The notes under the pieces: generated by a model | Databases searched by the model: none | Seen by the model: only the letters and a program-made list of their open reading frames with translations | Told to the model about the DNA's origin: nothing | Made by a program: the position numbers and the translations under genes | Origin: Maribacter flavus | Lineage (GTDB): Bacteria > Bacteroidota > Bacteroidia > Flavobacteriales > Flavobacteriaceae | Reading direction: 5' to 3' | Length of the DNA stretch: 64,000 nt | Assembly: GCF_008386635.1 (NCBI RefSeq) | Contig: NZ_VUOE01000001.1 | Coordinates: forward strand, 992,001-1,056,000 | Part shown: one piece after another, positions 54,775 through 64,000 of the stretch | How positions within the stretch are numbered: position 1 is the first letter of the stretch | Layout: every line of letters begins with the position of its first letter

Positions 54775-55428
54775 ATGACCCATCCCATTCAAATTAAAGA
54801 GGAATCCTTCCAGTTACATTATTCCGGTGCCTTGTTCTGGGAAAACCAGTCGCTGCTGATGATGAGCGATGTACATCTAGGAAAGATCTCCCATTTTAGG
54901 AAGTATGGTGCCGCCGTACCGCAACACGCCCTTTTAAAAAACTTTGAGACCATGGACGTAGCCATTGCCCAATTTGACCCAAAACACGTGGTATTTATGG
55001 GAGATCTCTTTCATTCTTCACTGAACAAGGAATGGGAATTATTTGAAGATTGGGTTGGGCAAAAAAAAATGCAACTGACTTTGGTAGAGGGAAATCATGA
55101 TATTATATCGCCCGTGAAATATGAAGCCTTGGGTATCACCATCACACCTGAGTTTTCATTGGGCAACTTTTTCATGACCCACCATCCGGAGGAGCGGGAA
55201 GGCCAGTTCAATTTTTCAGGGCATCTACACCCTGCCGTCCGTCTTACCGGACTTGGTAGGCAATCCGTGCGTTTGCGCTGTTTTTACAAATCATCTGTAC
55301 AGATGATATTACCTGCAATGGGCGAGTTTACGGGATCCCATACCATGGCGGTTACAAAGGAGTGCGAAGTCTTCGCCATTTTGGGGGATACGGTACTGCC
55401 TGTCCAGGTACATGGCCGTAAGGCATAA
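54775..55428 (+). CDS. pdeM: Ligase-associated metallophosphoesterase PdeM
   Basis: 217 residues from the ATG at 54775 (the frame is open further upstream but has no homology there). Calcineurin-like motifs SDVHLGK, GDLFHSS, GNHD and FSGHLHP are all present. Known as the DNA damage response endonuclease of the exonuclease-ligase-helicase cluster. Follows the helicase by 99 bases. Confidence 0.92.
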   Translation: MTHPIQIKEESFQLHYSGALFWENQSLLMMSDVHLGKISHFRKYGAAVPQHALLKNFETMDVAIAQFDPKHVVFMGDLFHSSLNKEWELFEDWVGQKKMQLTLVEGNHDIISPVKYEALGITITPEFSLGNFFMTHHPEEREGQFNFSGHLHPAVRLTGLGRQSVRLRCFYKSSVQMILPAMGEFTGSHTMAVTKECEVFAILGDTVLPVQVHGRKA

Positions 55429-55513
55429 AATTTATTGCAACTCGACCCAAAATTCCTTCGTTACCACACGTGGACATCCTTTGTTTCCCGTATGTTTATA
55501 CAAAGAAAAAGTT

Positions 55514-56305
55514 ATGAACAAGATCTATGCAGTGCTAAACCTCCTATCGGTCCTACTGGTTATTGGGGTGAACTATATCTCGCAGGCCGTGCGACTGAAC
55601 GATACCACCATTGGAGAGGTAAGCAACACTTATGACAATCTATTCACTCCCGCCAGCTATGCCTTTTCTATTTGGGGACTGATTTTTTTGGGACTCCTGG
55701 CATTTGCCATTTTTCAAATCCATCGGGCCTTTTTCACTAGAAACTCTACGGAATTTATAAGTCAAATTTGGTATTGGTTCTGCTTGGCCAATATCTTCAA
55801 CAGTGCTTGGGTAATTGCCTTTGTTTACGATTATACGGGACTTTCCGTTTTGATCATGCTAGGTATTCTTTTTTCATTGATCAGAATTGTTCTGAACACG
55901 AATATGGAACTGTGGGATGCACCCAAGGAGCTCATTGCCTTTGTTTGGTGGCCTATTTGTCTGTACAGCGGCTGGATCGCCGTGGCGACCATTGCAAATG
56001 TATCGGCCTTTCTTACCAAACTTGGATGGACCGGCGCTCCTTTATCGGAAAGCACCTGGACCATAATACTTGTGGCCGTCGCCACAGCCCTCAATTTATT
56101 GATCATAAAAAGACGATTTATGCGTGAATTCGCTGCCGTAGGTGTCTGGGCCTTGATCGCTATTGCAGTGAGGCATTGGAACAATTACCAAGTCATTGCA
56201 CTCAGCGCCTTGATAGGTTCCCTACTTATTCTTAGCTATATCCTGTGGCAGGGTTTCAACAATAGAAAAAGCAATCCTTTTTATAAAAGTCCCCGAAAAC
56301 TTTGA
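55514..56305 (+). CDS. TspO/MBR-like multi-pass membrane protein
   Basis: 263 residues from the ATG at 55514, seven or eight membrane helices and many Trp residues. TPASYAFSIWGLIFLGL resembles the start of TspO/tryptophan-rich sensory proteins, in a longer form than the 160-residue classical TspO. Those bind porphyrins or act in stress signalling. The match is by pattern only. Confidence 0.6.
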   Translation: MNKIYAVLNLLSVLLVIGVNYISQAVRLNDTTIGEVSNTYDNLFTPASYAFSIWGLIFLGLLAFAIFQIHRAFFTRNSTEFISQIWYWFCLANIFNSAWVIAFVYDYTGLSVLIMLGILFSLIRIVLNTNMELWDAPKELIAFVWWPICLYSGWIAVATIANVSAFLTKLGWTGAPLSESTWTIILVAVATALNLLIIKRRFMREFAAVGVWALIAIAVRHWNNYQVIALSALIGSLLILSYILWQGFNNRKSNPFYKSPRKL

Positions 56306-56514
56306 TTAAAGTATTTCCTTTTTAAAATCAATTACTCCCATTTACCTAAATTTATATTCCACTCTTAATCCCAAAGGGCCGTCTTCCATTTGTATTCCCT
56401 AAACCAACCGATTATCCATAAATCCTTTCTAGAAATACAATTTCGTTTTTAAAAGAGGCTATTTTTTACAATATTAAATCGGTTTAATTTTAAGGTGGGC
56501 AAAACAGGAAACCA
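56306..56514. promoter_or_regulatory. Intergenic region before the hybrid regulator
   Basis: 209 bases, AT-rich, no ORF and no clear terminator or promoter box. Confidence 0.3.
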
Positions 56515-59500
56515 GTGAACAGATTTGTTGTTTGTTTTATTTTTCTAATCGGCATTCAAATAGGTACTTCTCAGGACCTGTTTTTTCAGCATTATGGTCT
56601 CGATGAAGGCCTGTCCCAACAGACCATTCGGTGCATTACCAAAACCCGTGATGGTTTTTTATGGCTGGGTACACAGGACGGCCTAAACAGGTTCGATGGT
56701 AAAAACTTTAAAGTGTACCAGCACAATGAAAACGACCCGCAATCCCTATCGGGAAATTTTATCAATAGGCTACTAGAAAGTGAGGACGGAACCTTGTGGG
56801 TCGCCACTGGGGGCAAAGGGGTCTGTTATTACCATCCGGAAACGGACACGTTTAAAAAGGCCCCAATGGAAGATGGGAACTACAACACATTGGCCTTGGA
56901 TACCGATGGAAACGTTTACACTAATTCCCCCCAGACTGGTCTTACGGTGCTTAAAAAGGACCGTGATTTCGCCCCGGAACATTTTTCGGCCCTTGATAAA
57001 ATTATCACCTCCATAGCGATAAAAGGGAAAAACATTTTACTGGGCACCAAATCCGGTAACATACTAAAAGGCACTACGGACAATCACAATGAATGGACCA
57101 TTGGCAATTCTACCTTTCCTGGCAGTATCGAGGAAATTATCCCATATCAAAATGAATGGCTCTTAGGTACTTCGCGCGGACTTTATCTGTACAACGAGGC
57201 ATTGGATACCACCACCTTTCTGAACATTGCCGAGCACGATGCTACCTCCAACGAGGTCTTTTTTATTGAATCCATTTTTAACACCCAAAATCAACTTTAT
57301 TTGGGAACGGACAACGGTTTTTTCATGCTTGAAGGTTTGGATAAAACCACGGGTAGGTTTGCTTCGGGCAATGTGTATAAGGGCGATCTGGAGGACACAA
57401 ACACGATTACCAGCAACAGGGTGTACGATGTATTGGTGCATGATGAACTTATTTATATCGGTACCAATAATCTGGACATCGCTTCCCAAGGTCTAAATGT
57501 CTTTAAAACCATTAACCCGGATACCAAGCCCGCCCTGACCAACAACTATGTCTTTTCCATTTTCAAGGATGCCGATTATTTGTTTATAGGTACACGAAAG
57601 GGACTTAATTGTATTGACCAAAATGGCGTGGTATACGTAATTTCAAAGGAGAGCACTCAACAGCAATTGGCGTACGACGTCATTAGGGGCATGGCAAAAG
57701 ATGACCACAATAATCTTTGGGTGGCCACCACCAAAGGTGTTTCGGTAATATCCCTGAACAATTTCAATCCTCAAAAACCCAACATCACATCCTTTTATTT
57801 TGACGAAAACGATCTAAGCTCCCTGAGCAACGATAACACCCGGAGTATTTACAAAGACCGTCTTGGGACCATGTGGGTCTGTACTTACGGGGGCGGCCTA
57901 AACCGGTTTACGGGCGACCTAAGCCGTAATGAAATCACTTTTGAGAGGTACGGGATGTTGGATGGGGCAACTTCCATCAGTTCCGATTTTGTGTACAACA
58001 TCGTTCAGGACCAAAAAAATCGGTATTGGATAAGCTCTGAAAATGGTCTTAACCTATTGACTTTCAAAGAAGGTGACTATCAAAACCCAGTTTTTAAAAC
58101 ATATGTTGCCAATGGCAAGGAAGGGGAATTGAAAAACAACAGCGTACTGAACACCTTTTTGGATGCCGAAGGGACACTTTGGGTAGCCACACAAAGCGGT
58201 ATCAATACATACGATGAACTAACAGATTCCTTTATCCATTTTGGGAAAGCCGAGGGCTTGGGCAATGACTATGTTTACAACATCATGGAGGATGCGGATG
58301 GCATGTTATGGATGAGCACCAACAACGGATTGTTTCGGTTTGATAAAAAACAAAGTAAGTTTACCCACTTTACGGTCAAGGACGGGCTGCAAAGTTCTGA
58401 ATTCAATCTAGGTGCCCATTTCAACGATACGAAAGAAAATGTACTCTATTTTGGGGGCATCAATGGCTTTAATTCCTTTTCCCCGCGCGATGTTCACCTG
58501 CTGGATTGGCAGGGCGACCTTTCCCTCACCTCCCTTAAAATTAAGGATAAAGAGGTGAACCCAATTACGCATCCTAGCGTTTTGGACCTTGGCTTTAGCA
58601 TGGCAAAAAGGATTACGTTGGACCACGACTCCTTTCCCTGCTATATCCAGTTCACGGATTTTGACTATCGCCCCAATAAAAATACCCAATACCATTATTC
58701 CTTTGATGACGAGGATTGGAACGCCCTTGGCTATAGCAACGAACTTCAACTGCTCCAATTGCCCAAGGGAAAGCACACCTTGAAGATACAAGGTAGTTCT
58801 AGGGACGGCTTTTGGCAAAAGGACCCTTTGGAACTGGAAATTGTCGTAATACCGCCTTGGTATAACAGTACGCTTGCCTATTTCGTTTATGCGCTGCTAC
58901 TGCTTGGGGCCGGTTATTTGATGTATCGCTTTCGGTTGCGCCAAAAAATGGCGTTCCAAGAGGCAAAACGCCTTAAGGAACTGGACGATGTCAAATCCCG
59001 ACTCATCACGAACATCACCCACGAATTTAGAACGCCGCTAACCGTAATCCTTGGGTACCTGAATACTTTGAACAGTGAATTGGGGGAGCGGGCAAAAATG
59101 AAAATTCCCCTCAATGCCATTGAACAGAACAGTAAAAACCTACTAAAGTTGGTGAACGAAATGCTGGATCTGGCCAAATTGGAAACCGGCAACCTAAAAT
59201 TGGACAGGACACCCATAAATCTGGCAACATTTACCCATTATATAGTCCAGAGTTTTTCGAGTCTCGCACAAACAAACCATATCCAATTAAAATATTTTAA
59301 AGCCGAAGATTCCATTGTCAGCACGGTGGATACGGAAAAAATGCGTCAAATTTTATTCAATTTGATAAGTAACGCACTCAAGTTTTCGGAGCAAAGAAGC
59401 ACGGTCAAAGTGTTGGTGGCCAAAGAGGAAGATTGGACGACCATAACCATCCAAGATCAGGGCATGGGCATTCCAAAAGAGGAACTACCGCATATATTCA

Positions 59501-60519
59501 ATAGGTTCTATCGCTCGACAAATACCTCTGCCACAACATCGGGAACAGGTATTGGACTTTCTTTGACCAAAGAATTGATACACCTCATGGAGGGTACTAT
59601 TGAAGTGGATTCTATAGAAAACATTGGCACCACTTTTAAAGTAAAGCTACCCCTTTCAAACCTATCCCCAACAAAGGAGGATTATAGCTCGGAAGAAATT
59701 CAAAACACCCATTCTGTACAAATGGCACAAGATGCTCGGACGGAAAGAGAAATCGGCAAAGTAAAAAATGTGCATACGGTTTTGGTTGTTGAGGACAATG
59801 CCGATATATCGGCCTACATAGCCTCCAGGCTGGATTCCCAATACCATCTATTGTTTGCCTATAACGGGCAAGAGGGACTGGAAATGGCAAAAAGGGAAAT
59901 ACCGGATATCATACTTACCGATGTGATGATGCCGCTCATGGACGGATATGAAATGACCAAATTGCTTCAGGAAGATGTAGTAACCGATCATATTCCCATC
60001 ATCATGCTCACCGCGAAGTCCATGGACGAGGACGTACTTGATGGCTTAAAAAGCGGTGCCGATGCCTATCTGGCCAAACCTTTCAACGAAGCGGAACTAA
60101 AGCTTCGAATTTCAAACCTCATCGAAAAAAGAAATCGGTTACAATCCAAATACCAAAATTCCATCCTTCATACACCGAAAAAATCCGATGCCAAATCCGA
60201 TAAGAACCTACGATTTTTAAACAAGGCCGTTGAACTGATCCATAAAAATCTAGACAATGCCGATTATGACAGCGAGCAGTTGGCCAAGGATATGGCCATG
60301 AGCGACTCACAACTCTACAGAAAACTAAAGGCCATCACGGACAGGAGCACAGCTATTTTCATACGCCATGTACGTTTGGAAAATGCGAAAGAACTGCTCC
60401 AAAATTCTGATAAAACGGTTGCCGAAGTTGCTTTTGAAACAGGATTCAATGACCCCAACTGGTTCAGTAAAGCATTCCGGGAAGAATTTGGGCAAAGTCC
60501 CACACAATTTCGCAACTAA
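56515..60519 (+). CDS. Hybrid two-component system regulator (HTCS)
   Basis: 1334 residues in one chain, from a GTG start with GGAAACCA just upstream. Signal peptide; two seven-bladed propellers of Reg_prop repeats (about 20-690, each ending in LWVAT/LWLGT-type motifs); Y_Y_Y domain (about 700-775); membrane helix (about 785-807); HisKA with the phospho-accepting His836 (ITHEFRTPL); HATPase (Asn and Gly boxes to about 1050); receiver with Asp1136 (TDVMMP); AraC-type helix-turn-helix at the C-terminus. HTCS proteins sense oligosaccharides in the periplasm and switch on polysaccharide loci. No such locus is adjacent. Confidence 0.96.
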   Translation: MNRFVVCFIFLIGIQIGTSQDLFFQHYGLDEGLSQQTIRCITKTRDGFLWLGTQDGLNRFDGKNFKVYQHNENDPQSLSGNFINRLLESEDGTLWVATGGKGVCYYHPETDTFKKAPMEDGNYNTLALDTDGNVYTNSPQTGLTVLKKDRDFAPEHFSALDKIITSIAIKGKNILLGTKSGNILKGTTDNHNEWTIGNSTFPGSIEEIIPYQNEWLLGTSRGLYLYNEALDTTTFLNIAEHDATSNEVFFIESIFNTQNQLYLGTDNGFFMLEGLDKTTGRFASGNVYKGDLEDTNTITSNRVYDVLVHDELIYIGTNNLDIASQGLNVFKTINPDTKPALTNNYVFSIFKDADYLFIGTRKGLNCIDQNGVVYVISKESTQQQLAYDVIRGMAKDDHNNLWVATTKGVSVISLNNFNPQKPNITSFYFDENDLSSLSNDNTRSIYKDRLGTMWVCTYGGGLNRFTGDLSRNEITFERYGMLDGATSISSDFVYNIVQDQKNRYWISSENGLNLLTFKEGDYQNPVFKTYVANGKEGELKNNSVLNTFLDAEGTLWVATQSGINTYDELTDSFIHFGKAEGLGNDYVYNIMEDADGMLWMSTNNGLFRFDKKQSKFTHFTVKDGLQSSEFNLGAHFNDTKENVLYFGGINGFNSFSPRDVHLLDWQGDLSLTSLKIKDKEVNPITHPSVLDLGFSMAKRITLDHDSFPCYIQFTDFDYRPNKNTQYHYSFDDEDWNALGYSNELQLLQLPKGKHTLKIQGSSRDGFWQKDPLELEIVVIPPWYNSTLAYFVYALLLLGAGYLMYRFRLRQKMAFQEAKRLKELDDVKSRLITNITHEFRTPLTVILGYLNTLNSELGERAKMKIPLNAIEQNSKNLLKLVNEMLDLAKLETGNLKLDRTPINLATFTHYIVQSFSSLAQTNHIQLKYFKAEDSIVSTVDTEKMRQILFNLISNALKFSEQRSTVKVLVAKEEDWTTITIQDQGMGIPKEELPHIFNRFYRSTNTSATTSGTGIGLSLTKELIHLMEGTIEVDSIENIGTTFKVKLPLSNLSPTKEDYSSEEIQNTHSVQMAQDARTEREIGKVKNVHTVLVVEDNADISAYIASRLDSQYHLLFAYNGQEGLEMAKREIPDIILTDVMMPLMDGYEMTKLLQEDVVTDHIPIIMLTAKSMDEDVLDGLKSGADAYLAKPFNEAELKLRISNLIEKRNRLQSKYQNSILHTPKKSDAKSDKNLRFLNKAVELIHKNLDNADYDSEQLAKDMAMSDSQLYRKLKAITDRSTAIFIRHVRLENAKELLQNSDKTVAEVAFETGFNDPNWFSKAFREEFGQSPTQFRN

Positions 60520-60672
60520 CTGTATATAAGTTATTTAAGGTAATTTTTGCAAAAATACTACCCATGATATTTAGGGGATCGCATAAATAATCGTTCCATT
60601 TGCCAAAATAGCCAAGAAGGAATGCACGGCTGTTCCCGACATTTGACCTGAACCAAATAAATAAAAGAAAAA

Positions 60673-60870
60673 ATGAAAACTTCAAGTGTTTTGATCGTGC
60701 TACTTCTTATGAATTCGGGTTTCTTGGCAGGGATGTTGGGAACGCAACTTTTGGGCTTTCTCAATCCCTATATAGTGGGGGGAGCGGAACTTCTTTTGGG
60801 AGTAGCCTATTACGCACACACGGTCGTTAGGGATGTACGTAACTGCTTTGACGTGGATTTCAAATTATAG
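60673..60870 (+). CDS. Small membrane protein of unknown function
   Basis: 65 residues, two probable membrane helices (SVLIVLLLMNSGFLAGMLG and the GGAELLLGVAYYAHTVV stretch) with a short polar C-terminus. ATG preceded by an A-rich stretch (AAATAAAAGAAAAA). It does not overlap another gene and has normal codon choice, but no family is recognised. Confidence 0.45.
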   Translation: MKTSSVLIVLLLMNSGFLAGMLGTQLLGFLNPYIVGGAELLLGVAYYAHTVVRDVRNCFDVDFKL

Positions 60871-61046
60871 TTGTCGCAAAGCATAGAAATCACCATATAG
60901 GAGCTTTTTTGACCGGTTTGTAAGGATTTTTTGAAGCCTAAAATCCGATTATTGCAATATTCAATAAAAATGATCTGCGTCCCTTGGTTTCCTTGAAAGG
61001 GTTAAAAATCTCACTGGAAAAAATTGCTTGGTAAGCCATCTGGGGT

Positions 61047-61054
61047 TACTTTTG
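61047..61054 (+). promoter_or_regulatory. Bacteroidota -7 promoter box for mfd
   Basis: TACTTTTG matches TAnnTTTG, with TTG at 61024-61026 in the -33 place (20-base spacing). It ends 16 bases before the mfd start, so the leader would be about 10 bases. Confidence 0.5.
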
Positions 61055-61070
61055 CCGCAAATTTCTTGGA

Positions 61071-64000
61071 TTGACCAAATCATCCATAGCAACGCTTTAT
61101 CAACAGTCTCCCAAACTAGGGAAACTGCAGGACGCTATTTCCCAAGTTCAAGATTCAGATGCCCTTGAAAACCCAAGTATTGGGCTAAAAGGTTTGGCAG
61201 GTTCTGCACTGTCCTTTGTCCTTGCTGATACGTTTAACAAAAAGGAAAGACCGCTTTTGGCCATTTTCAACGACAAGGAGGAGGCCGCCTATTATCTCAA
61301 CGATCTGGAAAGGATCCTTGGTGAAGAACATGTGCTTTTTTATCCAGGAAGTTATAGAAGGCCCTATCAAATTGAGGAAACGGACAATGCCAATGTACTC
61401 CTTAGGGCCGAGGTCTTGAACCGCATCAACTCCAAAAAAAAACCGGCCTTTATCGTTAGCTACCCCGATGCACTTTTTGAAAAAGTACTCACCCGGAAGG
61501 AACTGGACAAGAACACCCTAAAGATGAAAGTGGGCGATTCGCTGTCCCTCGATTTTTTGAACGAGGTGCTGTTCGAATATCAGTTCAAACGCGTGGACTT
61601 TGTGACCGAACCTGGGGAGTTTTCCGTACGTGGGGGTATCGTGGACGTGTATTCCTTCTCCAATGACGAACCGTACCGCATTGAATTCTTCGGCGATGAG
61701 GTCGATAGCATTAGGACCTTCGATGTAGCCACACAGCTATCCATTGATAAGATAAAGACCATAACCATCGTCCCCAATATGGCCAACAAGTTCCTTACGG
61801 AACAGCGACAATCCTTCTTGACCTATATTGCGGCGAATACACTGGTATACAGCAAGAATACTGATTTACTTTTTGGTTGCCTCAACGACCTTTTCGAGAA
61901 AGCCAAGGAAGCCTTTTCAAAACTCTCGGAGGAGATAAAACACGCCAACCCGGCGGAACTCTTTTTGAGCGGCGCGGCGTTTAAGGAGCAATTGCAGAAC
62001 TTCACCGTATTAACTGCAGACGGCGCCCAAAAGAATCAAAACCAATTTGAGTTCCATACAAAACCCCAACCCTCTTTCAACAAGAAGTTCGATCTATTGA
62101 TCGAAAACCTCAACGATTATAGGGACAAAGGCTATACCAACTATATTTTTTGTGCGAGCGAACAGCAATCCAAAAGGTTTCAGGACATCTTTGAGGAAAT
62201 AAACGAAAAGGTACATTACCAGACCCTGGTTTTTCCCTTATATCAAGGATTTGTGGACGATGATCTAAAACTGGTCTGTTATACGGACCATCAAATCTTT
62301 GAGCGCTACCACAAATTCCATATCAAGAACGGATATTCCAAAAAACAGTCCATCACCTTAAAGGAACTCAATAAATTGGAGATTGGGGATTATGTGACCC
62401 ATATAGACCATGGTATCGGGAAATTTGGGGGACTGCAAAAAATAGATGTGGAGGGCAAAAAACAGGAGGCCATCAAACTAATGTATGGCGAGCGTGATAT
62501 CCTTTACGTGAGCATCCATTCCCTTCATAAGATATCCAAATTCAACGGCAAGGACGGGGCCGTTCCCAAAATATACAAATTGGGTTCCGGTGCCTGGAAA
62601 AAAATAAAGGACAAGACCAAAAACAGGGTCAAGAAAATCGCGTTCGACCTCATCAAGGTATACGCCAAAAGACGCTTGGAAAAAGGATTCCAATACGCAC
62701 CGGACAGTTATTTGCAGAACGAATTGGAGGCTTCCTTTATTTATGAGGACACTCCGGATCAAAGCACGGCCACCGAGGATGTAAAAAAGGACATGGAGAG
62801 CGAACGCCCCATGGACCGATTGATCTGTGGCGATGTAGGTTTTGGAAAAACAGAAGTGGCCATACGGGCCGCTTTCAAGGCCGTTGACAATGGCAAACAG
62901 GTGGCCGTCTTGGTACCTACCACTATTTTGGCCTTCCAACACCACCGTACGTTTTCAGAACGGTTAAAGGATATGCCGGTTTCGGTCGATTATCTAAACC
63001 GATTTAGAACGGCCAAGGAAAAGAAAGAGACCCTAGAAAATTTGGCTTCCGGCAAGGTGGACATTATCATTGGTACCCATCAATTGGTGAACAAGAACGT
63101 AAAATTCAAGGACCTGGGACTATTGATCGTGGACGAGGAACAGAAATTTGGCGTATCGGTAAAGGACAAGTTAAAATCCATCAAGGAAAATGTGGATGTG
63201 CTCACCTTAACGGCCACCCCTATTCCTAGGACCTTGCAATTCAGTTTGATGGCCGCCAGGGATCTATCGGTCATCAATACGGCCCCACCTAACCGATATC
63301 CCATTGAAAGCCAAGTAATCCGCTTTAACGAAGAGACCGTTAGGGATGCCATTAGCTATGAAATTGAGCGTGGCGGTCAGGTATTCTTTATCCATAACAG
63401 GATCGAAAACATCAAGGAGGTAGCGGGCATGATCCAACGATTGGTTCCGGATGCCAAGGTAGGGATAGGCCATGGCCAAATGGACGGTAAAAAATTGGAA
63501 ACCCTCATGCTGGGCTTTATGAACGGGGAGTTTGACGTACTGGTTTCCACGACCATTGTGGAGAGCGGCCTGGACGTTACCAACGCCAATACCATCTTTA
63601 TCAACAATGCGAACAATTTTGGACTGAGCGACCTTCACCAAATGCGCGGTCGTGTGGGCCGAGGTAACAAAAAGGCCTTTTGTTATTTCATTACCCCGCC
63701 CTACGAGGTTATGACCACAGATGCCCGAAAGCGTATCGAGGCACTGGAACAATTTACAGATCTGGGCAGTGGCTTTAATATCGCCATGAAGGATTTGGAA
63801 ATACGGGGTGCCGGCGATTTACTGGGTGGCGAACAAAGCGGATTCATTAACGAAATCGGCTTTGAAACCTACCAAAAAATTCTCGCGGAAGCCATTGAGG
63901 AATTGAAGGAGAACGAATTCAAGGAGCTGTATGATGAAGTGGACGGTCCCCAGGAAAAAGTGTATGTAAAGGAGACGCAGATAGATTCTGATTTTGAACT
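61071..64000 (+). CDS. mfd: Transcription-repair coupling factor, 3' end cut by window
   Basis: About 976 residues visible; family proteins are about 1120, so the last 140 residues or so lie outside. The start is a TTG at 61071; the nearest in-frame stop upstream is at 61032 and no ATG lies between. N-terminal UvrB-like domain (about 1-330), RNA polymerase-interacting domain (about 430-500, GDYVTHIDHGIGKF), then a RecG-like translocase with Walker A GDVGFGKTEV (Lys593), DEEQ box (688-691), TATPIPRTLQ and QMRGRVGR. Removes stalled RNA polymerase from damaged DNA and recruits UvrA. Confidence 0.96.
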   Translation, partial: MTKSSIATLYQQSPKLGKLQDAISQVQDSDALENPSIGLKGLAGSALSFVLADTFNKKERPLLAIFNDKEEAAYYLNDLERILGEEHVLFYPGSYRRPYQIEETDNANVLLRAEVLNRINSKKKPAFIVSYPDALFEKVLTRKELDKNTLKMKVGDSLSLDFLNEVLFEYQFKRVDFVTEPGEFSVRGGIVDVYSFSNDEPYRIEFFGDEVDSIRTFDVATQLSIDKIKTITIVPNMANKFLTEQRQSFLTYIAANTLVYSKNTDLLFGCLNDLFEKAKEAFSKLSEEIKHANPAELFLSGAAFKEQLQNFTVLTADGAQKNQNQFEFHTKPQPSFNKKFDLLIENLNDYRDKGYTNYIFCASEQQSKRFQDIFEEINEKVHYQTLVFPLYQGFVDDDLKLVCYTDHQIFERYHKFHIKNGYSKKQSITLKELNKLEIGDYVTHIDHGIGKFGGLQKIDVEGKKQEAIKLMYGERDILYVSIHSLHKISKFNGKDGAVPKIYKLGSGAWKKIKDKTKNRVKKIAFDLIKVYAKRRLEKGFQYAPDSYLQNELEASFIYEDTPDQSTATEDVKKDMESERPMDRLICGDVGFGKTEVAIRAAFKAVDNGKQVAVLVPTTILAFQHHRTFSERLKDMPVSVDYLNRFRTAKEKKETLENLASGKVDIIIGTHQLVNKNVKFKDLGLLIVDEEQKFGVSVKDKLKSIKENVDVLTLTATPIPRTLQFSLMAARDLSVINTAPPNRYPIESQVIRFNEETVRDAISYEIERGGQVFFIHNRIENIKEVAGMIQRLVPDAKVGIGHGQMDGKKLETLMLGFMNGEFDVLVSTTIVESGLDVTNANTIFINNANNFGLSDLHQMRGRVGRGNKKAFCYFITPPYEVMTTDARKRIEALEQFTDLGSGFNIAMKDLEIRGAGDLLGGEQSGFINEIGFETYQKILAEAIEELKENEFKELYDEVDGPQEKVYVKETQIDSDFE

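Noticed and set aside
49007..55428. Possible novel phage-defence island (nuclease, ligase, helicase, phosphoesterase)
   Set aside because: The exonuclease, ligase, Lhr helicase and PdeM together are the known ligase-associated DNA repair cluster; only the GIY-YIG insertion is unusual.
62478..62945. 155-residue minus-strand ORF inside mfd
   Set aside because: Lies fully within the conserved RecG-like region of mfd; a shadow frame.

Overview
The window looks like the chromosome of a marine-type Flavobacteriaceae bacterium (Bacteroidota). The evidence is a SusC/SusD pair driven by an ECF sigma/FecR pair, a hybrid two-component regulator, a type IX secretion sorting tail, an OlsF-type ornithine-lipid synthase, and several starts preceded by the Bacteroidota -7 box TAnnTTTG. 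Base composition is AT-rich and ribosome binding sites are weak. Both window edges cut genes: an esterase on the left and mfd on the right.

1-21.4 kb is an accessory catabolic locus. A partial double-domain esterase reads rightward. From about 20.2 kb back to 1.6 kb, 13 genes lie on the minus strand in one direction: ECF sigma factor, FecR, SusC (with STN signalling domain), SusD, enolase-superfamily dehydratase 2, RraA-like 2, SnoaL-like protein, BASS transporter, enolase-superfamily dehydratase 1, RraA-like 1, PQQ dehydrogenase with a cytochrome c domain, double cupin, and an FAH-family enzyme. Both dehydratases carry twin-arginine signals, both RraA homologues and the cupin carry Sec signals, and the PQQ dehydrogenase is a lipoprotein. 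Nearly the whole set of sugar-acid-type enzymes is therefore predicted to work outside the cytoplasm, which is the most unusual feature of the window. An acetylxylan/feruloyl-esterase-like hydrolase is divergent from the sigma factor. I infer oxidative breakdown of a sugar or aromatic-ester-linked sugar in the periplasm, with import of an acidic product by the BASS carrier; the substrate is not known.

21.4-34 kb is mainly core genome: tRNA-Leu(CAA), prs, rplY, pth, then an exported T9SS metalloprotease translationally coupled to a small lipoprotein, ribF, a vitamin-K-carboxylase-like membrane protein, a VOC protein, serS and a ComEC-type metallo-hydrolase.

34-48.8 kb holds a TPR protein, a DUF4286-cyclotransferase fusion, rsmA-mgtE (overlapping), a cupin, a SerA-like dehydrogenase, small VOC/DUF1801/TM2 proteins, a pump-less arsenic-type cluster (arsR, DUF6428, arsN-like), olsF, aspartate kinase, a GNAT, fbp and a TerB protein.

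49-55.4 kb is the ligase-associated DNA repair cluster (exonuclease, ATP-dependent ligase, Lhr-type helicase, PdeM phosphoesterase). It is interrupted by a GIY-YIG gene flanked by related repeats, and the ligase gene itself carries palindromic repeat-like DNA in frame. After it come a TspO-like membrane protein, an orphan hybrid two-component regulator, a small membrane protein and the start of mfd.
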